A program made the position numbers and the translations under genes. Shown one piece after another: positions 1 to 14,329 of a DNA stretch of 64,000 bases. The notes under the pieces are model-generated. The model saw nothing but the letters and a program-made list of their open reading frames with translations, was not told the DNA's origin and searched no databases. The stretch's first letter is position 1; each line of letters opens with the position of its first letter. The stretch comes from Pempheris klunzingeri (taxonomy: Eukaryota > Chordata > Actinopteri > Acropomatiformes > Pempheridae). The stretch covers positions 10,001 through 74,000 of the forward strand of contig NW_027254961.1 of the NCBI RefSeq assembly GCF_042242105.1. The letters are read 5' to 3'.

Positions 1-332
1 TGTCTGTGTTACTGTGTGTCACACAAATATTGTGTTGAATCCAAAATTACCCTTTAAGACACCAAAGTCACGTAATAACACAAACAAACCTTACTGACTA
101 AGTATGCAAGTGTATCCTGTATAAAATCCCTGTTTTAGTGAATGTAGTCTGGTGTGTGTGCTGTTTGTGGTTAAACCAAAAGGATCTTCCAGGTCTCTCT
201 CTGTAGGGATCCTTTCCATGATGCTGTCACACACTTAGAATAACACTCTGAGCCTGTCAGTGGATCAAACAAGCTCTGTTAGTGGACCTACTGTGATCAG
301 GTGCAGCCATTGCAGCTTGGTCACCACGATTA
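1..332 (+). repeat. Foldback element, right half, cut by window edge
   Basis: This is the right arm and tail of the dispersed foldback family found repeatedly in the window. It carries the core AATGTAGTCTGGTGTGTGTG, then GGATCTTCCAGGTCTCTCTC and CATGATGCTGTCACACAC, and the distal AGTGGACCTACTGTGATCAG. The first 120 bases match the inner arm seen at 51.5-51.6 kb. The left part lies outside the window. It has no coding capacity, so it is non-autonomous. Confidence 0.8.
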
Positions 333-1456
333 TCACCTCTCAAAACATGTAAAAATACTAGAGTTATTTGGGGTTCGGGTTGATAATTGGCCGTAAGCAC
401 AATAAGTCACATCACTGACAGTCTGAATACACTTCTATTCATTTTTTAAATGTTCCAAAAACCAGAAAGATCAGTGAATCTGGGGTTAAATATCTGGTAA
501 GTGGACCTTGACTTAAATATAGTTCTCCTCAGCTGTTCATACAGCAGACGTGGAGGTTTGACAGGTGGAGTTACAGCCGTTTAAAAATGTATGTGAACAC
601 CGTTTGCACTTACAGCTACACTGATGTGTTTCACAAAGCCTATACATTTCAAAATACAGACATACATGCAGTTTTTCTGTTTCATCTGTACCCAGTTGGA
701 CCAATTCCAGGTCATTTTCCAGCATGTAAAGTCATGAAAAATGTATTTATCTTTTTTCCCCAACCAGGAGGCCTGCTGAGCTCTGAGGAAACTTCAAAGC
801 TGTTCATTAAAATTTAAATTTAACCCTCAAGTTCCTCCACCTTGAAGCGCAAATGTGACGACAGCAGGACACCAAAACTTTCGGCTGACGGTTCACTTTA
901 ACAGCTAGAGACCGTCAGCTTCCTTTACCGTTTCAACTATAAATCATAAAATACTCATTGTTTTACAAATTATTCATGTTGCAGCAGCTCAGTTACTTTC
1001 TATGAAAATGAGCTTGCAGAGACTTAATTAATCCCCAGAGACTCGCTGGACATCAGTCCGTCTCTAATGCTCCCAATGCTGCGATCAGATATAAACTTTA
1101 TCAATACAACACCTTCTCCTTTAATATTTGTTAAAAGTGAAGCACCAGTGGAGGCGTTAAGGCTAAAACCCAAGCAGCTCAGAGCACAGGAGGCGGCAGG
1201 AAGTCAGACAGACAAACGGCAAAGAGAATCTGCTCAGTTTTCAAAATAAAAGCCCCCCCTGCAGACTGTCAGTGGTATATTCCAGCAGCACATCAGTATT
1301 ATTCTCTAATGGGGGGGCACCAGGCCAGACGTCAGCCGCTCAGAGGGTTTTTAACACCATGGACGACCAGAGGTTCATCTGGGATGGAGAAACACTCTGA
1401 CTGTGACTTTAGCTGCTGTCTGTAGCTGCAGCACAACAAAGCAGGAAGTACATCCA
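333..1456. other. Non-coding, nothing recognised
   Basis: Only short open frames (60-76 codons) on both strands, without recognisable domains or convincing splice structure. No array or RNA gene seen. Confidence 0.6.
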
Positions 1457-1612
1457 AGAGACACATTTAAAGCAGCAGAAGAAGAAACGAGGCCTGTTTG
1501 ATCCTGTTAGAGACACATTTAAAGCAGCAGAAGAAGAAACGCGGCCTGTTTGATCCCGTTAGAAACACGTTTAAAGCAGCAGAAGAAGAAACGCAGCCTG
1601 TTTGATCCTGTT
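1457..1612 (+). repeat. 52-bp tandem repeat, 3 copies
   Basis: Three copies start near 1457, 1509 and 1561. Each contains TTTAAAGCAGCAGAAGAAGA followed by a GGCCTGTTTGATCC-like stretch. They differ at a few positions (for example GAGGCC, GCGGCC, GCAGCC). This is a young local duplication without coding signal. Confidence 0.9.
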
Positions 1613-2224
1613 AGAAGCTCCAACATCAGTTTAAGGACCAAACCAGCTGAACCTGAGCAGAAACACTGATCAGCAGGAGAAGCTGCATGTTTTAATGTTG
1701 TGTCGCAGAATTCGGGGAACTCTGAAACACAAAGAATGAACATTTCCTCCATCGCTCTCCCCCTGTTGTTTTGACTGTGTGACCAAATGTCACGCTAACT
1801 TAACTGCTGAAAGAGAACGGTGTAATAGGACATGTGAAAAGCCCAAAATATAGAGACATGACACACGAATTGTCCATAAAAAGCTGCACTATTTGAACGC
1901 CACCCATGAGGCGTCGTAATAAAGTGTCACGACCAGAAGCTCACCCAGGAAGACGGACTCAGATGCTCAGCGTGAGGCAAGCAGATAGTAAAAAAGAGAA
2001 ATCACCAACAAACAGACACAATCTGTTGGGGGGGCAGATAATCACAGGAGCAGGAAACACACAAGGGCAGGAAGTCAAGGGTCCTGAAACGAATGGGAGA
2101 GGTTGAACGCCACAATAAAACAGGAAACACATGAAACACCTGAACCTGAACTTTAACAAACTTGACGGGACCGAACATAAAGTGCCCAAACGGACTCAAC
2201 AGTTTTGTTCTGAACTCCTCATCC

Positions 2225-2580
2225 TGTTTCCCGAGATATAAAGAGTGGACGTGGCCACATTGACGTCACCGTTTTGTTTGTGGACCATCGTTTTGAAGCC
2301 ATGAGTTTGGCTTTGTGGGCGCCGCCATCTTGTTTTTTTGGAGCCAGAAGTGACATCCCCCTCTTCCTGGTCTATCTTCCTCTAAATGGGACCATAATTT
2401 ACTAAATGAGCATCCTGCTGTGCTGAAGAAGACTGTAAACTAGAGACTGAGAGCAGAAACTCATCAGGAGAGAAGTCTCCTCATTTCCTCATTGACTTCC
2501 ATCCAATCAGACTCCTGTTTGGAGCCAGTGGTGTCGCCCCCTGCTGGACACTAGAGAGGAAGCAGCTTTAAGGCTCTTCA
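2225..2580 (+). repeat. Interspersed non-autonomous repeat
   Basis: The text resembles a dispersed teleost repeat: a TTGACGTCACCGTTTTGTTT start, CGCCGCCATCTTG, GGAGCCAGAAGTGACATC, and near the end CCCCCTGCTGGACACTAGAG followed by GGAAGCAGC and TTTAAGGCT. It is non-coding. I recognise the type from memory of fish genomes and cannot assign a superfamily. A second copy was not found in this window. Confidence 0.5.
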
Positions 2581-4147
2581 GCATCGACTTCACTGTTCAG
2601 ACCCAGAAGCTGCGTCCACTTCTTGACTTTTACTGGACGCTCTTCAACCCTTCTTGGCTGCAGGGGAGAGTTTCTGTCCACAAAAATCACAAACAAGAGC
2701 AGTGACAAGGCAGACAGACAAGTCTTCATCCAGATCCTCTGCCCCCGAAAACCAAGAGCCGATCGCGCAGGAAACAAAAGAAGCTAAAACAAACGACAAA
2801 GTTGAGGAAGAGTTTTGGATTAAAGCAGGGCAGGCCATGGGACGACGCTCTGTGACGAGCCCTGCCAGCTGAGAAACCACTTATCTGAAGTGACAAATGC
2901 CTCTGGTAGACCTTCAGCGGTGCCATATGCCACTGAAACAGCTCTAAGACATGTCACAAGCATTTAAAAAAGGGCTTAAGCCTCAGCGAGTTTGACAGCG
3001 CAGTCACAACTCTTCGGTCAAAGGCTCTGGAACGGGCGAGTAAGTGGCCCTTGAGGTGAGATTGTTGTGTCGGTTCCCAGGTCACGAGGTCAAGAGTGAA
3101 CACCAAACCTCAGAGTAAAGGGACGTCCGCATCAACTTTAGCTATGACTCTTAAAGACAGAGGTGTAAATAAAGTCCGCCGAGCACACGCTGGGCGTTTC
3201 CTAGACAAACAGAGAGAAAACCAGAAGGTCTCCAAAGACGAGAGGAGTCACGAGAATCAAACTCTCTGTTAACACTCTTTATCAAAAGCTCAGACCCCCA
3301 GTGACACGTTTCACCGCTGTCGTGGTCGTTACAGCTGTGGCGTGGGCTTTAAAACGATATATTTACAGTTTGATAGTTTTATAGCGTCTTACTTCACGCC
3401 GGTGGCTCTGACAGGCTCTACGCTAACGCTAACACCAGCATGCTAACGAGCTCACACTGACGATGCCATTAAGCTGATGTTCACTAAAGATGATATTATT
3501 AGTTTAGCAGAATGCTAACAGCGTATTAGCACTAAACACAGGCCGACTGTCCCCGCCTCACTAACACCAGCTCCTGTGGCACACAGACGCTAAAGGGCTA
3601 AAGAGCGAAGCAGCAGATTGGAACATCAAACCCATGCAAACCTGCTCCTGAGGCAGGTACGAACCTTGAAACGAGCAGATGAAATGTGGGAACGCTACTA
3701 AACGAACGCCGTGAGAGCAGATCGGACATTAAACACGTCCTCTCACGGGACCGCGAGCGAGATCGGACCGAACCTGTTGCCATGGATACACAAACAGGAC
3801 GATCGTTCAGCCAAATGATCAAACCAGCGTCCAATCAAAACGTCTTGATTGAACAGAGACGGTTTTTAGTGTCTTTAAGTTTGTGAGTTCGCTTTACAGG
3901 ACATTAGATTTCGGGTCCTTGGACGTGTCGTGAGCTCCAGAGGATCAATTGATCACATTTGACCTTTCCGATAACAAAACCTTTACATGTTTAGCTCCAT
4001 AACTGGTGAACCTCAACGATCACGAGCGTGTCGTTTGTTCTGTAGCTTCATATCGTGGCTGTAATGAACTCAGAGCGTCCAGGGGGCGCCAGAGAGACTA
4101 TTTACTGTTTTATTTACTATTTACTTTTAGGGCATATTACTATAACA
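2581..4147. other. Non-coding, nothing recognised
   Basis: Unique-looking sequence with only short open frames. The 72-codon plus-strand frame near 2654 is lysine/glutamate-rich but has no domain and no support. Confidence 0.5.
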
Positions 4148-4204
4148 TCACACACACACACACACACACTCTCACACACACTCACACACACACACACACA
4201 CACT
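4148..4204. repeat. (CA)n microsatellite
   Basis: CA dinucleotide run interrupted by CTCA. Confidence 0.95.
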
Positions 4205-4440
4205 CCTCCAGGCTCCTGCTGCTCCACATGAAAGGAAATGAATAAATTTGTGTTTACTGACTTTTGAGAAATCAGTGTTCCTTGTTCACCTGCAGGGACG
4301 TCCTCCGCTCCTTTTCCTTTCTTCTTTGCTTTGTTTTGTTTCTTTTTAATTATATTCTAATTATATTCGCCTGGTGGTAAATGAGTCACTGACTGTCAGC
4401 GGCGGCGTAAAAAAGACAAAGTGGCGTCAAAAGGATCATA

Positions 4441-4446
4441 AGCAGC

Positions 4447-4477
<31 letters not shown>

Positions 4478-4485
4478 GCAGCAGC

Positions 4486-4534
<49 letters not shown>

Positions 4535-4542
4535 GCAGCAGT
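4441..4542. repeat. (CAA)n with CAG interruptions
   Basis: Trinucleotide array of about 100 bases, mainly CAA/AAC with CAG islands at its start, middle and end. The long Cys, Val or Gln frames across it are repeat artefacts. Confidence 0.95.
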
Positions 4543-4602
4543 AGGGACAGAAGAGACACTGCTGGCTTCTGTTTCTAGACAGACGGACCGTCTGCCCTTT
4601 AG

Positions 4603-6142
<1,540 letters not shown>

Positions 6143-7560
6143 GATTCTATAATCTGTTATTTCTAATTCTATATTCTATAATCTGTTCTTTCTGATTCTA
6201 CAGTCTGTTCTTTCTGATTCTATAGTCTGTGTTGTCTGGTTCTACAGTCTGTATAGTCTGGTTCTACAGTCTGTGTTGTCTGGTTCTACAGTCTGTATAG
6301 TCTGGTTCTACAGTCTGTGTTGTCTGGTTCTACAGTCTGTATAGTCTGGTTCTACAGTCTGTATAGTCTGGTTCTACAGTCTGTGTTGTCTGGTTCTACA
6401 GTCTGTATAGTCTGGTTCTATAGTCTGTATAGTCTGGTTCTACAGTCTGTATAGTCTGGTTCTACAGTCTGTGTTGTCTGGTTCTACAGTCTGTGTTGTC
6501 TGGTTCTACAGTCTGTATAGTCTGGTTCTACAGTCTGTATAGTCTGGTTCTACAGTCTGTGTTGTCTGGTTCTACAGTCTGTGTTGTCTGGTTCTACAGT
6601 CTGTATAGTCTGGTTCTACAGTCTGTATAGTCTGGTTCTACAGTCTGTGTTGTCTGGTTCTACAGTCTGTGTTGTCTGGTTCTACAGTCTGTATAGTCTG
6701 GTTCTACAGTCTGTGTTGTCTGGTTCTACAGTCAGTGTTGTCTGGTTCTACAGTCTGTGTAGTCTGGTTCTACAGTCTGTGTTGTCTGGTTCTACAGTCA
6801 GTGTTGTCTGGTTCTACAGTCTGTGTAGTCTGGTTCTACAGTCTGTATAGTCTGGTTCTACAGTCTGTGTAGTCTGGTTCTACAGTCTGTGTTGTCTGGT
6901 TCTACAGTCTGTGTTGTCTGGTTCTACAGTCTGTGTTGTCTGGTTCTACAGTCTGTGTTGTCTGGTTCTACAGTCTGTATAGTCTGGTTCTACAGTCTGT
7001 GTAGTCTGGTTCTACAGTCTGTGTTGTCTGGTTCTACAGTCTGTGTTGTCTGGTTCTACAGTCTGTGTTGTCTGGTTCTACAGTCTGTGTTGTCTGGTTC
7101 TACAGTCTGTGTTGTCTGGTTCTACAGTCTGTATAGTCTGGTTCTACAGTCAGTGTTGTCTGGTTCTACAGTCTGTGTTGTCTGGTTCTACAGTCTGTAT
7201 AGTCTGGTTCTACAGTCAGTGTTGTCTGGTTCTACAGTCTGTGTTGTCTGGTTCTACAGTCTGTGTTGTCTGGTTCTACAGTCTGTGTTGTCTGGTTCTA
7301 CAGTCAGTGTTGTCTGGTTCTACAGTCTGTGTAGTCTGGTTCTACAGTCAGTGTTGTCTGGTTCTACAGTCTGTGTTGTCTGGTTCTACAGTCTGTGTTG
7401 TCTGGTTCTACAGTCTGTGTTGTCTGGTTCTACAGTCTGTGTTGTCTGGTTCTACAGTCTGTGTTGTCTGGTTCTACAGTCTGTGTTGTCTGGTTCTACA
7501 GTCTGTGTTGTCTGGTTCTACAGTCTGTGTTGTCTGGTTCTACAGTCAGTGTTGTCTGGT
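6143..7560 (+). repeat. 22-bp minisatellite, about 64 units
   Basis: The unit is TCTGGTTCTACAGTCTGTRT plus two bases. Its variable part reads GTATAG, GTGTTG, GTGTAG or CAGTGTTG. The left edge (6143-6230) has diverged units (TTCTTTCTGATTCTACAGTC), so the likely founder sequence is visible. GTATAG types dominate the left half and GTGTTG types the right. Because 22 is not divisible by three, each frame cycles through all frames and gives open frames up to about 250 codons of a hydrophobic 22-residue repeat. I do not regard these as genes. Confidence 0.97.
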
Positions 7561-7983
7561 GTCTGTTGCTCCAGAGGCAGAGCTCACGTCCTCCTCGTGT
7601 GTCCGTGTCAGACTGAACAGACTCAGGACCTGCTGCTGCTCTCCTAAAGGGGGCGGGGCCACACACACACCTGACACAGGTACAGGAAGTGACTCCTTCC
7701 TACACACCTTTTTTTTTGTACTATCAAATTAAAACTATCATATCTCTGGTTTTACATGGTCCATTTTGAAAACATCAGTGATCACAGACCTCTAAGGGTT
7801 AATTCAACGGGCAGCTGAACCTGAACATGTCTGAAAAATCATCAATAACACGACCGTAGATAAGAGAAGTGAGAGAGAGAGAAACATGGAGGACGTATAG
7901 AGACGTCTGAGGAGAAAGTGTGAATCATAAGAAAAACTACTGGAGGGGAGAGAGCAGATCATCAGACGGTCACCTTCCCTCAG

Positions 7984-8017
<34 letters not shown>

Positions 8018-9200
8018 TAAGATGATATATACGGTGCCGTCCACATACTTTTGGCCACATTACAGGAAATACATCAAACACCTTAACATGTGACGCCCAC
8101 ATTAAGGCCTGGTGGTGTGCAGATCAATACTGAAATATCGATATTTATGTTCTACAATCGATTCTCATATCAAAATATTGATATTTTACTAATGTGGAGT
8201 AAAAGTGTGGTTCATCATTAACAGGAACACGGTGGAAAGTAACTCTACTATCAGGATCTCGTCTAAATGACACCCAGCTGGTAGGAACTACTTTCTCTTC
8301 CGCCTGTCAGTCATGTGTGAAATACGGCTGCGTAAATGAATCTTTTCAAAGGCCGGAGAGGTTGTGAGCAAAAAACAGAACAGATTAAAGGGAAAACTGT
8401 AAATATGCTGATGTTCCTCAACAAAAACCTTTGAATGGTCCCTTTTTCCACCGCAGGAACTTTTCTCATTTAACCTCGGCGTGTTTCCACCGAAATTACC
8501 CGGAGAAAAAACTTCCCCTCAGCCCCAAACTTTCCCCAGAAAAGTTCCTAGTAGCGAGGAGGTGCTTTTCAGATTACCCAGAATTCTTGTGGGTGTGCTG
8601 CAGAGCGCTGATTGGTGGAACACACTTCTGTGTTTAAGCCAGTTTGGCTGCAAACTGGTTTATTTCACTTCTACCAGCTTCACTTGGTTTGGAAAACGGC
8701 TGGAAGAAGAGCCGACAAGCTGGAGGAGCTGAATGTCGGACACACGGTGAAACACATTCAAGAGCTGAAGACACTTCTGAAGGATTCTAAGAAGCTGGAG
8801 GAGCTCAACAGTCGAGGTGGAAACACAAACACACAGATGACCAGGGATTATTTGACCAGGGACATAAACTCCTGGTAATAAAGTTCCTGGACATGTTACT
8901 GAGGGACAATTTGAGGAAAGGAAAAGTGTGAATGTTGAATGTTTGACTTGGTATCTGTGGTGTCACTAAGAAATCCTAGAACTGTCCGTTTGTTTCTAAT
9001 CAAACATATTACATTATATATATATATATAATATATATTACACGTCCTTCCTTCATGTTAACCTGTCTATTGTGCTCCTTGTGTATTTTGGAGTTTATTA
9101 CTTCCTGTATCGTACTGCACGGTGTGTCTCTGCTTGTTTTATTTGTGTATCTGTTACGTCTGACTGAACCATCACCAAGCTGAGGCTGAACTTTTGAACC
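7561..9200. other. Non-coding with possible old repeat
   Basis: Contains a CA run at about 7983-8014. A stretch at about 8430-8620 (TTTTTCCACCGCAGGAACTT, later CCCAGAATTCTTGTGGGTG) reads like a dispersed fish repeat. The overlapping 83-88-codon frames there have no clear domain. Nothing else recognised. Confidence 0.45.
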
Positions 9201-9318
9201 CCGTCTGTCTCTCTGGGCTGTCTGCCTCTCTGGGCTGTCTGTCTCTCTGGGCTGTCTGTCTCTCTGGGCTGTCTGTCTCTCTGGGCTGCCTGTCTCTCTG
9301 GGCTGTCTGTCTCTCTGC
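9201..9318. repeat. 17-bp minisatellite, about 7 units
   Basis: The unit is TGTCTGTCTCTCTGGGC, with single-base variants (TGCCTCTC). The minus-strand Arg/Gln/Pro-rich frame is a by-product. Confidence 0.95.
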
Positions 9319-9831
9319 CGCCTCATAACTCTCTCAGTACGTCACACCAGGCTTCTCCTCGACCTGCCGTTTGATCACATTCAGACAAGTCGTTCGCCGT
9401 CTGCAGAGGTTCGGCTCAGAGGTCTGGATTATTATGAACATCTCCAGCAGCGTCTTTCCCTCCGATCACACATTAAACTTATCTTCACCAGCACGAAGCA
9501 AATCTGGAGTCAGAGTGTCACATTTCTGCCGTTCGTCGTGAGATTAAAAGAGATAAAACTGTGTGAGGGGAAGAGGACGGCGGCCATATTGGAGAGGTCA
9601 AGATCTGCCAGCGAGAGGTGCAGACTTCAGCATGACATCGACTCTAACTCGCTTCATTCTGAACCGATTTTCATGAAGTTTGGTTTGTTACAAACTTGAG
9701 AAACTACACATGACGCTGGTTACCTGTTAGAATTAAATGCAGGTACAGGAGGCGGAGCTAATCAGCTCTACGCCACAACATTAACCCTCTAAACAGACAC
9801 AACTAACACTGGGACATGCAGGTTCAAAGCC
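9319..9831. other. Non-coding, nothing recognised
   Basis: No array, RNA gene or supported coding exon seen. Confidence 0.5.
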
Positions 9832-10074
9832 ATCATATCATATCATATCATTATTATTTTATATTATATCATATCATTATTATTTTATATTATATCATAT
9901 CATATCATATCATATCATATCATATCATATCATATCATATCATTATTATATCATTATTATTTTATATTATATTATATCATATCATATCATATCATATCAT
10001 ATCATATCATATCATATCATATCATATCATATCATATCATATCATATCATATTATATTATATTATATTATATTA
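9832..10074. repeat. (ATATC)n pentanucleotide array
   Basis: About 240 bases of CATAT/ATATC pentamer with TATTATTTTA interruptions near 9855, 9885 and 9950, ending in ATATT units. Confidence 0.97.
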
Positions 10075-10404
10075 GATGCACCAAATGTGGATTAATTCGC
10101 CACTGGAAATAGTCCCCAACAAATATCAAATGTATTTCCTATGAAACTACATGTTGGTGCTTATAAAGATTTAAATCTTTAAGTTTGAAACGTGAGCTCT
10201 GCTGACTAGAAGACAAATATAGTGAATAACAGCTCAGCTGTGTCTGAAGCTGAAACGCAGACAGAACAGGAACCTTTATTTTAGAGTGACGCTTTACTGC
10301 TTCCTGTCTCCCATGTGATTCAGGGTTTGGCTGTACATTAGGTCAGTGTTGTTACTCACCGAGCTCTCAGAGCGCTAACGGTGGACTTATCAATCCTGCA
10401 AAAA

Positions 10405-10523
10405 GAGGGAGAGAGAGGGAGAGGGAGAGAGAGAGAGAGAGAGGGAGAGAGGGAGAGGGAGAGAGAGAGAGAGGGAGAGAGAGAGAGAGAGACAGAGAGA
10501 GGGAGAGAGAGAGAGAGAGAGGG

Positions 10524-10554
<31 letters not shown>

Positions 10555-10588
10555 GAGAGGGAGAGAGAGAGAGAGGGAGAGAGAGAGG
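10405..10588. repeat. (GA)n/(GGGAGA)n purine tract
   Basis: About 180 bases of nearly pure GA/GGGAGA on the plus strand. A polypurine mirror tract of this length could form a triplex (inference). Confidence 0.95.
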
Positions 10589-10690
10589 CTGTTAACATAT
10601 AATGCACTCAACACACACTGATAACAGGAAGAACGTTACATTACTGAGGAGGAAGAGATTTACGTCTGCATACTCTATTAACCTTAGCGA

Positions 10691-10691
<1 letters not shown>

Positions 10692-10762
<71 letters not shown>
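10692..10762. repeat. (GT)n microsatellite
   Basis: Pure GT dinucleotide run of about 70 bases. Confidence 0.97.
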
Positions 10763-10848
10763 CAGAGAGAGGTGTGATCTCAGCGGTTCACAGCAATAAA
10801 AACCCTATTTATTAAAGTGCTGCAGCAACAGTAAATCACACATTTACA

Positions 10849-10849
<1 letters not shown>

Positions 10850-10915
<66 letters not shown>
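10850..10915. repeat. (CA)n microsatellite
   Basis: Pure CA run of about 65 bases, on the opposite strand sense to the GT run 90 bases upstream. Confidence 0.97.
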
Positions 10916-10917
<2 letters not shown>

Positions 10918-11549
10918 TTCTTGCATCTCCACACTTGTGAGGACGGTCACCATCTTTAACCATCACACCTCCACACCTAACCCCCAACCCTCACCTGGAC
11001 CTGATGTAGATCTAAACCTTAAAACCAAGTCTTAACCTTAAAATAGTCCTGTGAAGTTGTGACGTCCTCACTTTACAGGTTAGGACCTTCACTGACTTTA
11101 ACCATCATGACTCCACCACACCCCTTACCTAAAGCTAAGGTTAACCTTAACTTTAAAACCAAGAAATACAAGACCAGCATCACACACACACACACACACA
11201 CTGTATGTTTAGATTAAAGGATAAAAGCTGCTAATAAACATCACAACTCAACAGAATAAATCACAAACAATATCTGAAATGAGAGTGTACTTTCTCTGTT
11301 AACCATACTGATTGTTAACTCTGTAGGAATGTGTTTTTAAATAATAAATCATGTCTCTGACTGTGGAGAAACGCTGCTCTTCGTTACATAAGAGCCCAGC
11401 GTCTGAAACAGTCCTCACTTTGTTCTTATTATTCATAAAGGTCAGTTTATTGCTTCTCTTCACACGTTTAAAACCACATCTCAGACCGTTTGTATGTGAT
11501 TCAAGGCTTCAGAGAACCATTTGGAACCATTAACAGTCCAGTTTAGAGA
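10916..11549. other. Non-coding, nothing recognised
   Basis: Two loosely similar stretches (about 10930-11090 and 11075-11190) share a run of CCTCACCT/AACCTTAA phrases, suggesting an old short duplication. No gene. Confidence 0.4.
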
Positions 11550-11723
11550 CTAGAGAGGGGAGGAGAGTGAGAGGGAGGGAGAGAGGGAGAGAGAGGGGTG
11601 AGAGAGGGAGGGAGAGGGAGAGAGAGAGAGAGATCGACCTTAACGGTAAAAGCTTGGCTGTACGATGACTCTGTGAAAACCAAACTCCCACAGGTCATAA
11701 ATAACACATTTATGCTGCTAAAT

Positions 11724-11725
<2 letters not shown>

Positions 11726-11773
<48 letters not shown>

Positions 11774-11778
11774 ACACA

Positions 11779-11831
<53 letters not shown>

Positions 11832-11852
11832 TCACTCACTCACTCACACACA

Positions 11853-11916
<64 letters not shown>

Positions 11917-11946
11917 CACACACACACACACACACACTCTCACACA
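11726..11946. repeat. (CA)n compound microsatellite
   Basis: About 220 bases of CA with CTCA interruptions and an internal (ACTC)n block at about 11827-11845. Confidence 0.97.
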
Positions 11947-13074
11947 AACCACATGGTTACACAAAGATGGCCGACAGTGACTAATTATCCTCTCCGGTCT
12001 TTAGCCTTTTTAGCCATTAGCCTAGCTTAGCACAAACACTGGAAGCAGAGGGAAACTGTTAGCGTGCGGCTCCATCAGGAAGCTTGTTCTACTGTGTCGG
12101 GTTACGATGCTGCACGAATGTGATTGGACAGAACTAAACGACTTCAAAGATCTGTCTGAAGTAACTTTATTTACACATTACATTATTTAAAGAAGAACTT
12201 GTTTTCATACTTCAAATATTAGCTTTTATTTCCCTCAGTTGCAGGGAGGACCGCTAGCATACCGCTAAAACCTTTTAAAAGCTAAAACTTTCTTCTCTAC
12301 AGGTAAAGGCCAGAAATTCAGTTTTGCACTTTGCTTTTCACTTTATTTCTATGAATTTCTATTTTTGACTTGTTTTTCAGTTGTTGCTTTTATTTCATTA
12401 TTATAATTATTTTCACTTTATTCTATTTTTCCCATTTTACATTAAGCATTAATCTATTTTCATGTATTTAGTATGTTTTTTAGAATAATTTCATTATAAC
12501 AATAATACTAATACTACTAATAATAAACTGTATTAGTGTATCAACTGTCATAGAAATTACCCAAACTGACATAAAATGAACATAAAAACATTAAACACAC
12601 AGAATGAATGAATACAGAAAGTAAAATAAAGTCATCAAAATTAGAAAAATAAATAAATAAAGTATAGAAGCAGCATGAACTCATGTAAAATATTCTAAAC
12701 TTTTCTAAAACAAAACATTTAAAGGACAGTGGTGTCCCAGGCTAAAGTCACAAAATAAGTTTTTAGCTTAGCTTTTAAAAAGCTAATATCTGCATCAACA
12801 AAGGCTCCATCCCCGTTTTCTTCTGCCTGTTCCAGGGAACCTCCAATAAACCATTATTAGTATTATTATTATTGTCATTAGTAGCAGTAGTATTAGCATG
12901 TTTAGCATTAGCATTAGCATTATTATCATCTGTAACGGCAGGGAAGAGGAGGAATAATGTCCTCTACAGGCCACCGTACCGTGATGAACGTTTGGTCCCG
13001 ACTGTCCCGTTTCAAACGTTCTCATGAATACATGCAAAAATAAAGCAGATTACAGCAGATTAGATTCAGACCTG
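11947..13074. other. AT-rich non-coding spacer
   Basis: AT-rich sequence with GCTAGC/TTAGC words and small ATT/TAG repeats near 12850-12930. No coding exon recognised. Confidence 0.5.
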
Positions 13075-13406
13075 AAGGAGGAGGAGGAGGAGGAGGAGGA
13101 GGGGGAGGAGTGATGGAGGAGTGGGGGGTTTAATATAAACTGGCCCCAAGCTGCTCCTGAATTATTAAATACATCCTCCCCCTGTGTTAGTGTACAGAGG
13201 GGGGACACCACGGGGTCTTTATTATAGAGGAGGAGGGAAGGAGGGAAGGAGGGAAGGAAGAGGGAGGAGAGGAGGAGGTTTACAGCAAGGAGAGAAGCTG
13301 CTGTGGGAGGAGACGTGAAATGGAAGGAAATAAGGAGGTAGGGAAGGAGAGAAAAATAGTACCGGGGAGGTAAGAGGGGAGGAAGCAAGATTATATAAGA
13401 GGAGAC

Positions 13407-13590
13407 AAGGAGGTATAGGAGGGAATAAGGATGTGTGGAAGGGAATAAGGATGTATAGGAGGAGATAAGGAGGTATAGGAGGGACTAAGGATGTACAGGA
13501 GGGAATAAGGAGGTATAGAAGGGAATGAGGAAGTATAGAAGGAAATAAGGAGGTATAGGAGGGAATGAGGAGGTATAGGAGGAGGTATGG
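13407..13590 (+). repeat. 20-bp purine-rich minisatellite, about 9 units
   Basis: The unit is AAGGAGGTATAGGAGGGAAT with variants (GGATGTATAG, GGAAGTATAG). It follows a GGA-rich stretch (13076-13350) and lies before a CA microsatellite. Confidence 0.93.
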
Positions 13591-13686
13591 GAGAGGTGGA
13601 GAAGAGGAGGGGAACAGACTCGAGAAAAAAAACAGTGAGAGACAGAAGAGAGTGAATGATTGAAAAGGAGGCTTGTGTAAGAGTTT

Positions 13687-13689
<3 letters not shown>

Positions 13690-13775
<86 letters not shown>
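13690..13775. repeat. (CA)n microsatellite
   Basis: Pure CA run of about 85 bases. Confidence 0.97.
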
Positions 13776-13777
<2 letters not shown>

Positions 13778-14329
13778 CTGGCGTTTACTGAGGCGAGGAC
13801 GGCAGAGCGAGCAGCTACTTTACATTCCTCTCTGCAGCCGTCGTTCCGTCCACATCCTCCAGTCTCACATCACAAAATACTCCAAACATCCAAAACACCA
13901 AACGGCCTCTTTGCCTGCAGCCGCCATTTTGAAACCAGAAGAAGAAACCAGCAAACGGCCGAACACACACATCCTACTTTGGGGGGGAAATGTTTGGTGA
14001 CAACAAGCAGCTTCAATAAAGGAAGCAATGTAACACTCAGTTTTACGACCAACTTCAGACCCCTGAACGCCTCACATTGCTTCAGGGATTCTAACAGGTC
14101 TGGTGTTGCCTTCACTGACACCGACTCTTGCAATAGGGGACCCGACGTGTCAACTCTGACTTTCACGTCACCAACACGCTGTTACGAGTTACTCCCTTGA
14201 GTTGTGCCGTTGCCATGGTTACCTGTGGTTTAGTTACGCCGTGATTTAAACAGTTAAACAGCAGCTCAGCTTAGAGCGAACACGGCGTCGGCCTGGAGTT
14301 CAGTTAAAGGATAACTGGGCCCCTTTTCT

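Noticed and set aside
6581-7732. Long open frames of LSGSTVCVVWFYSL-type repeats
   Set aside because: They arise from a 22-bp minisatellite that is open in all frames. No promoter, splice or family signal.
8481-8878. 83-88-codon frames with KLEEL repeats
   Set aside because: They lie in what looks like a dispersed repeat; no domain, no splice context. Could be a decayed transposon piece.
10356-10614. Ser/Leu and Arg/Glu repeat frames
   Set aside because: Translation of the GA/CT purine-pyrimidine tract.
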